Positions 9,190 to 17,873 of a stretch of 64,000 nt of DNA are shown one piece after another (within the stretch, counting starts at the first letter, position 1; each line of letters begins with the position of its first letter). Made by a program: the position numbers and the translations under genes. Where the stretch lies: positions 2,408,968-2,472,967 of the forward strand of contig JBDVPM010000008.1 of assembly GCA_039968605.1 (NCBI GenBank), in the 5' to 3' direction. This DNA comes from Alteripontixanthobacter sp. Lineage in GTDB: Bacteria > Pseudomonadota > Alphaproteobacteria > Sphingomonadales > Sphingomonadaceae. Below the pieces are notes generated by a model. It was not told where the DNA came from. It did not search any database and was given only the letters and a program-made list of their open reading frames with translations.

Positions 9190-10437
9190 ATGTTGAGCAC
9201 CGCCCTATCCCCCCAAGCGCCTGCGCGGCTGCCGCTGCGCGTGGTGGTGGCGTCGATGGTGGTGATGTGGGGAACATACTTCCTGCTCGCCACGATACGC
9301 GGCGCGATCGTTGGGCTGGAGCTGGAGCCCGAGATGCTCTGGCGGCGGGCATTGGTCTGCATTGCCGGGATCGCGGTTACCTTCGTGCTGTGGCTGGTGC
9401 TGCGGTTGTTCGAGCAGGGCCAGACCTGGGCTAAAGTAGCCGCAGCGCTGGTGTTCGCGCTGCCGGCCTCGGTCCTGATCGCGCAGATCAACCAATGGGT
9501 GTTCGCCGATATTCGCGACAAGGTGGAACAGCAGGTCAGCGAGCAGCAGGGTTTCAAGATCCGCCGCGACGAATCGGGCAATCTGTTGGTCGATATTCCC
9601 TATAGCCGGTTCGAGACCGTCGATGGCGAGGCACCGCGACCACAGGCCGAAGAAGACGGGCTGACGCTGACGCTGAAATCGGACCCGCAGGAAAGCTGGC
9701 GTCCGGTGATCGATATCGCGCTGGGCCGCTATTTCCTGCTGTTGGCTTGGGCATCGCTCTACCTCGCTCTGCTGGCTGGAGCACAGGCGCGCGCGGCGGA
9801 GCGGCGCGAACAGCAATTCCGCTCCGCCGCCAAGGCGGCAGAACTGCGCAGCCTGCGTTACCAGGTGAACCCGCATTTCCTGTTCAACACGCTCAATTCG
9901 CTGTCGTCGCTGGTGATGACCGGCAAGACCGACCGGGCGGAAGAAATGATCCAGTCGATCAGCCGCTTCTACCGCCATTCGCTGACCGACGATCCGACCC
10001 AGGACGTACCCCTGCAGCAGGAATTCGAACTGCAGAGACATTATCTTGAAATCGAAGGCGCTCGCTTTCCTGACCGGCTACGCACCCGTTACGATCTGCC
10101 GCGCGATCTGGAAGAGGCGCGGGTGCCCGGCATGATCCTCCAGCCGCTGGTAGAAAACTCGGTGAAATATGCCGTGGCTACCAGCACCCGCCCGGCCACT
10201 ATCACGCTGGCTGCGCGCGAGGAATTCGGGCGGCTGGTGGTGACGGTCAGCGACGATGGGCCGGGCGTACCTGCGGGAACCGGCCACGGCTTCGGGATCG
10301 GCCTGGCCAATGTGCGCGACCGGCTGCAGGCGCGCTTCGGCAGGGAGGCGCAGGTCGTGTCCGAACCGCGCGAAGAGAAACATGGCGGCGGCTACGTCAC
10401 CGAATTGCGAATGCCTCTTGTGAAACACGGATTGTGA
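9190..10437 (+). CDS. LytS/YehU-type sensor histidine kinase
   Basis: A 415-residue membrane histidine kinase of the His_kinase (LytS/AlgZ) class. It has about four hydrophobic segments, at roughly residues 15-40, 50-75, 80-105 and 180-200, with a periplasmic or loop region between the third and fourth. The phospho-acceptor H-box is YQVNPHFLFNTLNSL, and the ATPase boxes are ENSVKYAV, DDGPGVP and HGFGIGLANVRDRL. It is translationally coupled to the LytTR regulator that follows. The stimulus is unknown, since no recognised sensory domain is present. A homologous pair is at 44934-47020. Confidence 0.93.
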   Translation: MLSTALSPQAPARLPLRVVVASMVVMWGTYFLLATIRGAIVGLELEPEMLWRRALVCIAGIAVTFVLWLVLRLFEQGQTWAKVAAALVFALPASVLIAQINQWVFADIRDKVEQQVSEQQGFKIRRDESGNLLVDIPYSRFETVDGEAPRPQAEEDGLTLTLKSDPQESWRPVIDIALGRYFLLLAWASLYLALLAGAQARAAERREQQFRSAAKAAELRSLRYQVNPHFLFNTLNSLSSLVMTGKTDRAEEMIQSISRFYRHSLTDDPTQDVPLQQEFELQRHYLEIEGARFPDRLRTRYDLPRDLEEARVPGMILQPLVENSVKYAVATSTRPATITLAAREEFGRLVVTVSDDGPGVPAGTGHGFGIGLANVRDRLQARFGREAQVVSEPREEKHGGGYVTELRMPLVKHGL

Positions 10438-10439
10438 CC

Positions 10440-11210
10440 ATGACAGCCGAAGAATCCGCCAGCGGAGCGCTGCGCACCATGATCGTCGATGACGAACCCC
10501 TGGCGGTCGAGCGGATGCAGGTGATCTGCGCCAAGTTGGGCGATCTGGCCGTCGTCGGCACGGCCAGCGATGGCGCTGCGGCGCTGCGGCTTGCCGAGGC
10601 ACTCGCGCCCGACCTGGTGCTGCTGGATATGACCATGCCCGAAGTGGACGGGCTGTCCGTAGCGCGCAAACTGGCCGATTTCGACAAGCGTCCGGCGGTG
10701 ATTTTCGTAACCGCTCATGATCATTTCGCGGTCGAGGCGTTCGATCTGGACGCGGTGGATTACGTGCTCAAGCCGGTTGCCCCCGAGCGGTTGCAGCGCG
10801 CCATCGAACGTGCGCTGGCGCGGCGCGAGGCGGGCGGCGCATCGCAGGATGAATGGCTGCGCGAATTGTGGGTGCCGCATCGCAGCGAATTGCTCAGGAT
10901 CGAAATCTCGCAAATCTGGCGGGTCGATGCGGAGCGTGACTATGTGCGCCTGCATGTCGGCACCGATGAGGACGAATGCCGCAGCTATTTGCTGTTGCAG
11001 ACCATCGCCGGCCTTGAAAAGCGGCTCGATCCGGCGGAGTTCATCCGTATCCACCGCTCTACCATCCTGCGCCGCGATGTCATTCGCGGCCTGCGTCACG
11101 ATGGGCTGGGCGTATGGTCGGTCGAACTCGATAACGGGCCGGAGGATGAACGGGCCTTGCGCATCGGGCGGACCTATCTGCCCAAGGTCAAGGCGATGGC
11201 CGGGCGGTAG
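10440..11210 (+). CDS. LytTR-family response regulator
   Basis: A 256-residue regulator with a receiver domain (about residues 12-125; phospho-acceptor D63 in LLDMTMPEVDG, conserved Lys in YVLKPV) and a C-terminal LytTR DNA-binding domain (about 150-250, with RIHRSTILRRDVI). It is the partner of the kinase immediately upstream. The ATG at 10440 is used here; a GTG at 10434 would overlap the kinase stop as GTGA and is an equally plausible coupled start. Target genes cannot be identified from this window. Confidence 0.92.
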   Translation: MTAEESASGALRTMIVDDEPLAVERMQVICAKLGDLAVVGTASDGAAALRLAEALAPDLVLLDMTMPEVDGLSVARKLADFDKRPAVIFVTAHDHFAVEAFDLDAVDYVLKPVAPERLQRAIERALARREAGGASQDEWLRELWVPHRSELLRIEISQIWRVDAERDYVRLHVGTDEDECRSYLLLQTIAGLEKRLDPAEFIRIHRSTILRRDVIRGLRHDGLGVWSVELDNGPEDERALRIGRTYLPKVKAMAGR

Positions 11211-11275
11211 GGCGCGGCCGTACGGCGAGACTTGGAGGCGAGCCGTCGAACCGGCCGCCAAATTTTCACACCGAT

Positions 11276-11317
11276 AAAAAGCGAACCCGGATCGGGGGAC
11301 TGGTCCGATCCGGGTTC
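11276..11317 (-). terminator. Rho-independent terminator of the urcA-like gene
   Basis: A perfect 13-bp inverted repeat (GAACCCGGATCGG at 11283-11295 and its complement at 11305-11317) with a 9-base loop. Read leftward, it is followed by CGC and a run of five T. It lies about 60 bases past the stop of the UrcA-family gene. It also sits between two convergent genes; the rightward side has no T-run, so I assign it to the minus strand. Confidence 0.88.
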
Positions 11318-11374
11318 TGTGGCCGATGCGCAGGCACCGGCCCGGTTGGCAGGCCGAAAGACTTCGGGTCGATC

Positions 11375-11701
11375 CTAGCCGCCCAACCGTGTCTCTTCGC
11401 GGATCGCCGCGACTTGCGCCCGCGCGCCGACCTTGGCCTTCTGGTAGCAATCGCGGGCATCGCGGGAGACGAAGCGCGTGCCGGTGCGAGTGTCGTTCAT
11501 CCCGCAAGCCTTGCGGGCAGCCGTATCGATCCGGCGATCCAGCGCCCGCTGACCTTCGGGTGTTTCGAGGTTGAGATCGCGCCATTCGATCGCAATGCTC
11601 TGGGCTTTGGCGAGGGCAGGGGCGGGAGTCGCAAACGCAGCTGCGGCAAACCCGGCGGCGGCGATGGCGGCAAAGGCAGGCTTTACAAGGCTTGTGGTCA
11701 T
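11375..11701 (-). CDS. UrcA family periplasmic protein
   Basis: A 108-residue exported protein. It has a signal peptide (MTTSLVKPAFAAIAAAGF, Ala-rich, ending near ALA-KAQ), then a mature region containing the UrcA pattern: IEWRDLNLETPEGQRALDRRIDTAARKACG, a later DCYQKAKVGARAQVAA, and two Cys likely to form a disulfide. UrcA proteins are widespread in Sphingomonadales; their function is unknown. The ATG at 11701 has a good GAGGAGAAG ribosome-binding site. A much longer upstream frame was rejected because it lacks protein-like sequence. A strong terminator follows. Confidence 0.86.
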   Translation of the reverse strand: MTTSLVKPAFAAIAAAGFAAAAFATPAPALAKAQSIAIEWRDLNLETPEGQRALDRRIDTAARKACGMNDTRTGTRFVSRDARDCYQKAKVGARAQVAAIREETRLGG

Positions 11702-11902
11702 GGAACTTCTCCTCATGCGGGGCCCGGTTGGGGGGATTGGTGGGCCGCGATGTTCTAGGTACACCTGCACCCATGACCGATCAGCGACACATCGACGGCA
11801 AGGGGCGATCGCTCGACCGGCGATAGGGTGTTCTGACCGAATGCTCGCCGCGCCGGATAAACAGCGTTTGGCATTCGACCAATGTATCGTCATCTTGGGG
11901 GC

Positions 11903-12181
11903 ATGATAATCGCGGTGATCTTCCTGCTGGGCATCGGCAATTTCGCGCTGCACCGGGCGGTGCTGGAAAGCGGGCACCCGCTGCTCGGCCAATTGCCGGG
12001 CGGGGCGCAGGGCAGGGGGCGGCAGAACCGCGTGCGCTTTACCTTCGTGCTGGAATTCTTCGTGCTGGTCGCCGCGATGGCGATGGCGGAAAATGGCTGG
12101 CCATCGGTGGTGTGGGCCTATCTGATCTATACCGCGATCAACGGCATATCGGCCTGGCTGATCCTGACGCGGCGCATTTAA
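11903..12181 (+). CDS. Small membrane protein of unknown function
   Basis: A 92-residue protein with a hydrophobic N-terminal segment (MIIAVIFLLGIGNFAL), a polar loop rich in Gly/Arg/Gln (about residues 30-45) and two further hydrophobic segments at about 47-60 and 67-87. The ATG at 11903 is preceded by a GGGGG ribosome-binding site. I do not recognise the family. It lies 39 bases upstream of the lipid-kinase gene in the same direction and may be co-transcribed with it. Confidence 0.72.
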   Translation: MIIAVIFLLGIGNFALHRAVLESGHPLLGQLPGGAQGRGRQNRVRFTFVLEFFVLVAAMAMAENGWPSVVWAYLIYTAINGISAWLILTRRI

Positions 12182-12220
12182 AGGACGGGAACGATTTGCC
12201 CCTCAGACCGATGATTTGTC

Positions 12221-13075
12221 ATGGATAAATCCAACGAGCTCTGGCTGGTCAGCAACAGTGCCAGCGGCAGCAATACGCCCGCCGCTCTGCGCGAGCTTGA
12301 ATCTGTCTGCAAAAGCGGGTCAGCCCGTTTCGCCAAACGCACCGCGTTTCCGCAGGAAGACCTGCCGACCCGGGACGAGCTGGATGCGGCGGGGATCGAA
12401 ACCGTGGCGGTCTATGCCGGCGATGGCACGGTCAATGCCGTGATCGGCGCGCTGGATGGGTGGAGCGGCGCGGTGCTGGTCATGCCCGGCGGCACCATGA
12501 ACCTGCTGTCCGTCCGGCTGCACGGCGACACGCAGGCGCACGAGATCCTCCAGCGCCACTGCGCCGGCGCGACGCGCCGATTTCGCCCGCAAATCATGCG
12601 CTGTTCTGCCGGGACGGCCTTGGCGGGGCTACTGGTCGGTCCGGGTACCGCCTGGGCCAGCGTTCGAGAGGCGATGCGCGATACTGCGCTGGGTGAATTG
12701 ATCGAGAGCGCTGGTGAAGCGATAGACAAGACCGCGAATGCGCCGGGAGTTCATTTTACAAGGCCGAAATTGGGGCGGGAGGATGCCTATCCGCTGGTAG
12801 AACTGACCCCCGGCGCCTTCGGTATCCAGTTCGATGGCTATTACGCCGAAGACGTTATCGATATGGCGAAACAGAGCTGGGCGTTGCTGCGCCGATCCTT
12901 CCGCGAAGGTCCGCATGACCGGCTTGGCTTGCTGGAAGAAGCAGAGCTGTCCAGCAGCGATGGATCGCCGCTCGAATTGCTGCTCGACGGCGAACCTGCC
13001 AAGGGGCTGCCGCAAGAGACATTCGCGGTCGAGCCATGCGGCGTCGATCTTTGGGTAAGCGAAAATGGGGGCTGA
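12221..13075 (+). CDS. Diacylglycerol-kinase-family lipid kinase
   Basis: A 284-residue protein with the catalytic-domain signatures of the diacylglycerol/sphingosine kinase family: the NSASGS opening, the phosphate-binding YAGDGTVNAVIGAL at about residues 65-78, and MPGGTMNLLSVRL at about 88-100. The C-terminal half is a variable beta-rich domain. It presumably phosphorylates a lipid such as diacylglycerol at the inner face of the membrane; the exact substrate is not predictable. Its stop lies next to a metallophosphoesterase gene, suggesting paired phosphorylation and dephosphorylation steps, which is inference. Confidence 0.87.
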   Translation: MDKSNELWLVSNSASGSNTPAALRELESVCKSGSARFAKRTAFPQEDLPTRDELDAAGIETVAVYAGDGTVNAVIGALDGWSGAVLVMPGGTMNLLSVRLHGDTQAHEILQRHCAGATRRFRPQIMRCSAGTALAGLLVGPGTAWASVREAMRDTALGELIESAGEAIDKTANAPGVHFTRPKLGREDAYPLVELTPGAFGIQFDGYYAEDVIDMAKQSWALLRRSFREGPHDRLGLLEEAELSSSDGSPLELLLDGEPAKGLPQETFAVEPCGVDLWVSENGG

Positions 13076-13082
13076 CGGCCGG

Positions 13083-13943
13083 ATGGCGACGACCAGGAAA
13101 TTGATCTTTCACCTCAGCGATATTCACTTCGGATTGGAGGACAACCGCGCGCTCGATTGGGTAAAGCAGCAAATTGCGGAGAAACGGCCCGATGCAGTGG
13201 CAATCACCGGAGATCTCACGATGCGTGCACGGCATCGCGAATTTGCCGCGGCAACGCATTGGATAACCAGCCTGGATGTGCCCGTCACGGTCGAGGTGGG
13301 CAATCACGACATGCCCTATTTCAACCCGGTCGAGCGGTTCTTTGCGCCCTACAAACGCTTCAAGGGTATGGCGGGGCTGGTCGAAAAGGAGATCGATCTG
13401 GCAGGGCTGGCGATCGTTCCGCTGAAAACGGCGGTGCGCGCGCAGCCCCGGCTGAACTGGTCGAAAGGCTGGGTGACGGGCCGGGCGCTGGACAAGTGCC
13501 TCGCCGCGATCGATGCGCTACCTGAGGGAACGCGCGCGCTGGTGGCGGTGCATCACCCCTTGCGCGAAGTCGGGACCCAGGGAACCGCGCTGACTCGCCA
13601 TGGCGGCAAGGCGCTCGCGGCACTCGCGCAGCGCCCGGTGGCGGCGGTGATCAGCGGCCATGTCCATGATGCGTTCGACATTATGGAGCAAACCGAACAC
13701 GGCCCCGTCCGCATGATCGGCGCGGGCACCTTGTCCAAGCGCACACGGTCCACCCCGCCCAGTTTCAACGAGCTGGAATGGGATGGCGATACGCTCAGCG
13801 TGTGCGTGCGCAATTTACAGGACGTGGAAACGCCGGACATGATGATCGACGATGTGCCGGAGGACGCCACGCCGCCCCGGCATGAAGGAGATCCGGTGGC
13901 CCCGGTACGGCAAGTGCCGCGGACCGATCCGCCGGTATATTAA
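13083..13943 (+). CDS. Calcineurin-like metallophosphoesterase
   Basis: A 286-residue metallophosphoesterase with all the family metal-binding blocks: DIHFG near the N-terminus, GDLT, VGNHD, then VHHPL and GHVHDAF. No signal peptide is visible, so it is probably cytoplasmic. Start choice is uncertain: the ATG at 13083 lies just after the lipid-kinase stop, while one at 13065 would overlap that gene by 11 bases. Family members include cyclic-nucleotide, UDP-diacylglucosamine and general phosphodiesterases; the substrate cannot be decided here. The last 45 residues are Asp/Pro-rich and probably disordered. Confidence 0.88.
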   Translation: MATTRKLIFHLSDIHFGLEDNRALDWVKQQIAEKRPDAVAITGDLTMRARHREFAAATHWITSLDVPVTVEVGNHDMPYFNPVERFFAPYKRFKGMAGLVEKEIDLAGLAIVPLKTAVRAQPRLNWSKGWVTGRALDKCLAAIDALPEGTRALVAVHHPLREVGTQGTALTRHGGKALAALAQRPVAAVISGHVHDAFDIMEQTEHGPVRMIGAGTLSKRTRSTPPSFNELEWDGDTLSVCVRNLQDVETPDMMIDDVPEDATPPRHEGDPVAPVRQVPRTDPPVY

Positions 13944-13946
13944 CGC

Positions 13947-14525
13947 TCAGCCGGCACCGGCGATTTCGTCGGCGGTAAATATGCAGTGCAGGGCGATGCC
14001 GTGCTCTGCCAGCAATGCCTCGCCGCCTTCCTGCCGGTCCACCAGTACCGCCGCGTGCTTTACCGTTCCGCCAGCATCGCGCACCGCCTGCGCTGCCTGC
14101 AGCACCGATCCGCCGCTGGTGGCAACATCGTCGATCGCCAGCACGGACAGGCCATCAAGCGATTCGCCTTGCGCAAACCCGTCGATCTTGCTTTCGGCGC
14201 CGTGCCCCTTCTTGGCTTTGCGAACGAAGCTGGTGGTGATCGGTGATCCGGCCACGTCCGACATTGCCGCCATCGCCCCGATCAGCGGCACTGCGCCCAT
14301 TTCCAGCCCGGTTACATGGGTGCAATCCAACTTGCGCATCAGGTCGAGCATTCCCCGCGCTGCGGCAGCTGCACCGAAAGGGTGCATCATGGTCGCCTTG
14401 AGATCGAAATAGCGAGTGCTCGTGCGGCCCGAGGCGAGGGTAAACTCGCCCGATCGAAACGATCGGGTGCGGATCAGTTCGGCGAGTTTCTCGCGGTCCT
14501 GGGCGGTCAGCAGCGCGTCAGACAT
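13947..14525 (-). CDS. pyrE: Orotate phosphoribosyltransferase
   Basis: A 192-residue type I phosphoribosyltransferase that makes orotidine 5'-phosphate from orotate and PRPP in pyrimidine synthesis. The PRPP-binding loop VLAIDDVATSGGSVLQA and the KATMMHPFGA region are clear, and the flexible Lys-rich loop (FVRKAKKGHGAESKI) is present. The ATG at 14525 is chosen over an in-frame extension reading through the terminator region upstream. It is convergent with the metallophosphoesterase gene, with only three bases between stops. pyrD lies 9 kb away, so the pathway genes are dispersed. Confidence 0.94.
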   Translation of the reverse strand: MSDALLTAQDREKLAELIRTRSFRSGEFTLASGRTSTRYFDLKATMMHPFGAAAAARGMLDLMRKLDCTHVTGLEMGAVPLIGAMAAMSDVAGSPITTSFVRKAKKGHGAESKIDGFAQGESLDGLSVLAIDDVATSGGSVLQAAQAVRDAGGTVKHAAVLVDRQEGGEALLAEHGIALHCIFTADEIAGAG

Positions 14526-14549
14526 TGGCGGCTTCCTTCTGGTCGAATG

Positions 14550-14584
14550 AAAAAGGGGGACATCGCAGCCGATGCCCCCCTTTG
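14550..14584 (-). terminator. Rho-independent terminator of the rplM-rpsI operon
   Basis: A GC-rich hairpin with arms AGGGGGgCATCG and CGATGtCCCCCT around a GCTG loop. Read leftward it is followed by TTTTT. It lies about 50 bases past the rpsI stop and before pyrE, so it should end the ribosomal protein transcript. Confidence 0.85.
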
Positions 14585-14632
14585 GGTGTTCGTGCAAGTT
14601 CGCGAGAGATCGCGAAAGCCTGCGTTTGGCAG

Positions 14633-15289
14633 TTAGCGCTTGCTGAACTGGAAGCTGCGGCGAGCCTTGGCCCGGCCATACTTCTTACGCTCCACAACGC
14701 GGCTGTCGCGGGTGAGGAAGCCTGCGGCCTTCACCGTGGCGCGCAGTTCCGGCTCGTACCGGGTCAGCGCCTGGCTGATGCCATGCTTGACCGCACCGGC
14801 TTGGCCCGAAAGACCGCCGCCGGAAACGGTGGCGACCACGTCGAACTGGCCTTCACGGTCGGTGATGGCGAAAGGCTGGTTCAGGATCAGGCGCAGCGTG
14901 GGACGTGCGAAATAGGTTTCCTGGTCGCGGCCATTGACGGTGATCTTACCCTTGCCCGGCTTGATCCACACGCGCGCGGTGGCATCCTTGCGGCGGCCGG
15001 TGGCATAGGCGCGGCCATGCTTGTCCAGCACCTGCTCGCGCAGCGGCACGGGTGCGTTATTGGCGATTGCGGCGGCGTCGGCATCGGGCGTGTCGCCGGC
15101 GATATCCTTCAGGTCCGCCAGATCGGAAACCGTCTTGCTTTCGGACGCTACGGCGGATTCGGCCTTGGGAGCATCTTCCTTGGCAGCATCTTCGGTCTTG
15201 GCTTCGGGAGCAGCCGTTTCGGCAGCCTTGGTTTCTTCAACCTTGGTTTCGCTCGCGCCCGTTTCCGGAGTGTTCTTGTCGTCGGCCAT
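14633..15289 (-). CDS. rpsI: 30S ribosomal protein S9 with long acidic N-terminal extension
   Basis: A 218-residue S9. The canonical domain begins near residue 90 ([19 protein letters not shown]) and runs to the conserved C-terminal [11 protein letters not shown] that reaches toward the P-site tRNA. The first 88 or so residues are an extra, low-complexity Ala/Glu/Lys/Asp/Thr-rich segment without any recognised domain. S9 is normally about 130 residues. The start is fixed by the TAATG overlap with the stop of rplM, so the extension is genuinely in the operon frame. Sphingomonad S9 proteins are, as far as I know, often longer than usual, but this one is at the long end. Confidence 0.95.
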   Translation of the reverse strand: MADDKNTPETGASETKVEETKAAETAAPEAKTEDAAKEDAPKAESAVASESKTVSDLADLKDIAGDTPDADAAAIANNAPVPLREQVLDKHGRAYATGRRKDATARVWIKPGKGKITVNGRDQETYFARPTLRLILNQPFAITDREGQFDVVATVSGGGLSGQAGAVKHGISQALTRYEPELRATVKAAGFLTRDSRVVERKKYGRAKARRSFQFSKR

Positions 15290-15768
15290 TATGCGGAGAC
15301 CTTGTTCTTGCGGTTCATGGAGGCAACGTCGAGCACTTCGGGCTGCTGCCCGTCATGCGGATGCTCGGTGCCGTTATACAGGTGCAGCGCGCGCATCTGG
15401 TCGCGGCCCAACGGCCCGCGCGGGATCATCCGCTCGACAGCCTTTTCCAGTACGCGGTGCGGGAACTTGCCTTCGAGGATCTTCGCAGGCGTGGTTTCCT
15501 TGATGCCGCCGACATAGCCGGTATGCTTGTAATAGGTCTTGGTTTCAGCCTTGTTGCTGGTGAACTTGACCTTGTGCGCGTTGATGACGATCACGTGATC
15601 GCCGCAATCGACATGCGGGGTGTAGCTCGGCTTGTGCTTGCCGCGCAGCAAGTTGGCGATGATCGCGGCGAGGCGGCCAACGACCAGACCATCGGCATCG
15701 ATGATGTGCCATTTTTTTTCGACCTCGGCCGGTTTGATCGACCGGGTGGCCTTGGTGAGAGCCTTCAT
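15289..15768 (-). CDS. rplM: 50S ribosomal protein L13
   Basis: A 159-residue L13, first gene of the classic rplM-rpsI operon. Recognisable sequences are [42 protein letters not shown] and [22 protein letters not shown]13 is an early assembly protein of the large subunit. The ATG at 15768 begins the conserved [10 protein letters not shown]; a longer frame upstream is not conserved in character. Its stop overlaps the rpsI start by one base, so translation of the pair is coupled. About 90 bases of untranslated leader may lie upstream. Confidence 0.96.
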   Translation of the reverse strand: MKALTKATRSIKPAEVEKKWHIIDADGLVVGRLAAIIANLLRGKHKPSYTPHVDCGDHVIVINAHKVKFTSNKAETKTYYKHTGYVGGIKETTPAKILEGKFPHRVLEKAVERMIPRGPLGRDQMRALHLYNGTEHPHDGQQPEVLDVASMNRKNKVSA

Positions 15769-15853
15769 GGCTGGATAATCCTCAAAAGATGAATGTCTGC
15801 CGGGCCTGGTCCAGCCTGAATGGTTCAAGACGTGACTCGGCTCGGAAGCGGGC

Positions 15854-15882
15854 GAATTGGTCGCTTGGCGCGCTCAAGTCAA
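15854..15882 (-). promoter_or_regulatory. Candidate promoter of rplM-rpsI
   Basis: Read leftward, a good -35 hexamer TTGACT (15882-15877) is followed after 17 bases by CAATTC (15859-15854), which is a poor -10. The -35 sits in CTTGACTTGAG, a context I associate with strong alphaproteobacterial promoters. Position about 90 bases before the rplM start is suitable. The weak -10 keeps confidence low. Confidence 0.38.
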
Positions 15883-15940
15883 GCAAAACCGGGCTTTAGA
15901 GGGGAGGTAAAATAATACCGCACCCTTGGCCAGGCGTCGC

Positions 15941-16705
15941 TCAGGCCGGTTGCAGCGTCCATGTTTCGGACGATCGACGCTGCGATTCGCCGATGCGGGT
16001 GACCACTGCGCGCCGCGCTCGCTGCACCAGTCGCCTGCTTTGCATCAGCTGCGCGTCGAAAGTGACCGCCACTTCGCCCATGCTGCCGCCGGGCAATGCA
16101 ATCTGTTCCGCGGCGCTCCATTGCGCCTGGCGCGGATAGAACAGATCGCGGGGCATCCGGCTGATCAGCGGTTCCGCAGATCGCATGATGCCGTTGAGAT
16201 ATTGCCGCGCCTGATCGCCGGGGCCGACCTGCTCGAGTTGCGCCGCCGCCAGCGCGACCGCCTTCCTCAGCTGCGAGCGGGTTTCCACTCGGGCATCGGT
16301 GCCTGCCAATTGTCCGCCGCTATCCAGCATTATCGGGAACTGCGCCTCCTCGGTGCGCTGCTCTTCCATCCGTGCGAAGGCAGCCAGGCTGGGCGGTGCC
16401 TCGACCTTGGCCGAGAGCTGCTTGCCCGAAAGCGCATAGCCGCGGTCGATAGCCTCGAAGCGGACCTGCCATTTGCGCCGTACGATGATGGCTGCACCGT
16501 CGATCAGCTCGCGCGTCAGCACGCGCTCGAAAATCATCGAGTGCGGCGGTGGATCGAAGCCAGTCAAGCCGCCGGGCGACGGACCGGAAGGGGCGAGGGC
16601 GTTCACCGCGCCCGCGCTGCTCGCCAGCAAGGGTGCCGCGGCAAATCCGGCCGCCAGCCTCAATGCTGTCCGGCGATCCGCATCCGTGCCCCCAGAATCC
16701 CGCAT
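15941..16705 (-). CDS. Putative Tat-exported protein of unknown function coupled to ctaA
   Basis: A 254-residue protein whose N-terminus looks like a twin-arginine signal: DRRTALRLAAGFAAAPLLAS followed by AGAVNA. The mature part has no motif that I recognise; it is mixed alpha/beta in appearance, with an Arg/Gln-rich C-terminus. The ATG at 16705 overlaps the stop of heme A synthase as ATGA, so the two are translationally coupled; an earlier in-frame start inside ctaA was rejected for that reason. Coupling suggests, but does not prove, a role around cytochrome oxidase or heme handling in the periplasm. Confidence 0.68.
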   Translation of the reverse strand: MRDSGGTDADRRTALRLAAGFAAAPLLASSAGAVNALAPSGPSPGGLTGFDPPPHSMIFERVLTRELIDGAAIIVRRKWQVRFEAIDRGYALSGKQLSAKVEAPPSLAAFARMEEQRTEEAQFPIMLDSGGQLAGTDARVETRSQLRKAVALAAAQLEQVGPGDQARQYLNGIMRSAEPLISRMPRDLFYPRQAQWSAAEQIALPGGSMGEVAVTFDAQLMQSRRLVQRARRAVVTRIGESQRRSSETWTLQPA

Positions 16706-17769
16706 CAGCGCGCGCGCCGTCCCAGCAGATGCGCGGTCCACGCAACACTCGCGACCAGCAGCGCGCCCACCGCCTGATGCGCCACCGCCAGCCATAGCGA
16801 CACTTCGGAGATTACCGTCGCTATGCCGAGCAGGATTTGCACGCCCAGCGCGCTATGCAATGCGATCGAGGCTTGCCGCTGGATCGGCCGGACGGCCCTG
16901 GCGAATATTACCAGCGCCACCAGCGCCGCCACCGCCCACCAGCGATGGAGGAAATGGAGCAGGAAGGGATCGTGGCTCGCTGCCCATAGAAATCCGCGCG
17001 TACCATCATATTCGGGCACGAACTGCCCCTGCATCAATGGCCAGCTATAGGAAGCGTGACCGGCGTTGAGCCCTGCTACCCATGCGCCGAGCAACAATTG
17101 CACGAACAATACCATGCCCACCGCAACGGTAAGCCGGGTCAGCCGGGCGGGCTTGGCCGCAGGTCGGCGGTTCAGTTGCAACAGGTCCAGCGCGGTCCAG
17201 ATCAGCCCGGCGAGAGTGAACAATGCGGTGAGCAGATGAATCGATAGCCAGAAATGGCTTACATCGGTCATCTCCCCGCCTAGCCCGCTGCGCACCATAA
17301 ACCAGCCAAACGCACCCTGCAGCCCGCCCAGTGCCAACAGTGCGAGCAGCCGCCATTTATACCCGGTGGGGATGTAGCTTTTGACCCAGAACCAGGCGAG
17401 CGGAAGCGCGAATGCCAATCCGATCACACGGCCAAGAAAGCGGTGCGCCCATTCCCAGAAAAAGATGAACTTGTAATCGGCTAGCGTCATTCCGGCCGGG
17501 CCGGTGACGTTCATATATTCGCCGGTGGTACGGTATTTCGCGAATTCCGCTTGCCACTGCGCCTCGCTCAATGGCGGGATCGCACCGGTGACCGGTGCCC
17601 AATCGGTGATCGACAGTCCCGATTCGGTCAGCCGTGTAATGCCGCCGACAACCACCATGGCGAAGACCAGGCCGGCCATGCCGAACAGCCATTTGGCCAA
17701 TAAAACAGGCCGTGCGCTGCCTCCGGCACTGCGCGGCAAGTCGCGGGAAAGTCCGATTGTTGCTGCCAT
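16705..17769 (-). CDS. ctaA: Heme A synthase (COX15/CtaA)
   Basis: A 354-residue polytopic membrane protein with about eight hydrophobic segments, which oxidises heme O to heme A for aa3-type cytochrome oxidase. Heme-ligand histidines lie in WEWAHRFLGR, FWLSIHLLTA, LLHFLHRWWA and AVAHQAVGA, and GGITRLTESGLSITDW is diagnostic for the COX15 group. The ATG at 17769 gives a short hydrophilic N-terminus before the first helix. It is divergent from the MerC-like gene and drives the coupled Tat-protein gene downstream. No other oxidase assembly genes are in the window. Confidence 0.95.
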   Translation of the reverse strand: MAATIGLSRDLPRSAGGSARPVLLAKWLFGMAGLVFAMVVVGGITRLTESGLSITDWAPVTGAIPPLSEAQWQAEFAKYRTTGEYMNVTGPAGMTLADYKFIFFWEWAHRFLGRVIGLAFALPLAWFWVKSYIPTGYKWRLLALLALGGLQGAFGWFMVRSGLGGEMTDVSHFWLSIHLLTALFTLAGLIWTALDLLQLNRRPAAKPARLTRLTVAVGMVLFVQLLLGAWVAGLNAGHASYSWPLMQGQFVPEYDGTRGFLWAASHDPFLLHFLHRWWAVAALVALVIFARAVRPIQRQASIALHSALGVQILLGIATVISEVSLWLAVAHQAVGALLVASVAWTAHLLGRRAR

Positions 17770-17873
17770 GCCGCATTCATTGGTCAGCCAGAGGCGCTTG
17801 CGCAAGTGCAATCCGCTCACCGCGCATTGCGTTGGCCGCATCGCGAAAATACCTGCTGTGGGCGCTTGCGGCC

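Noticed and set aside
7841-9352. 503-codon open frame antisense to fumarase
   Set aside because: It is the mirror frame of a well-conserved fumarase and shows no domain.
11702-11992. Longer N-terminus for the UrcA-family gene
   Set aside because: The upstream part is not protein-like, and the ATG at 11701 has a good ribosome-binding site and begins a signal peptide.
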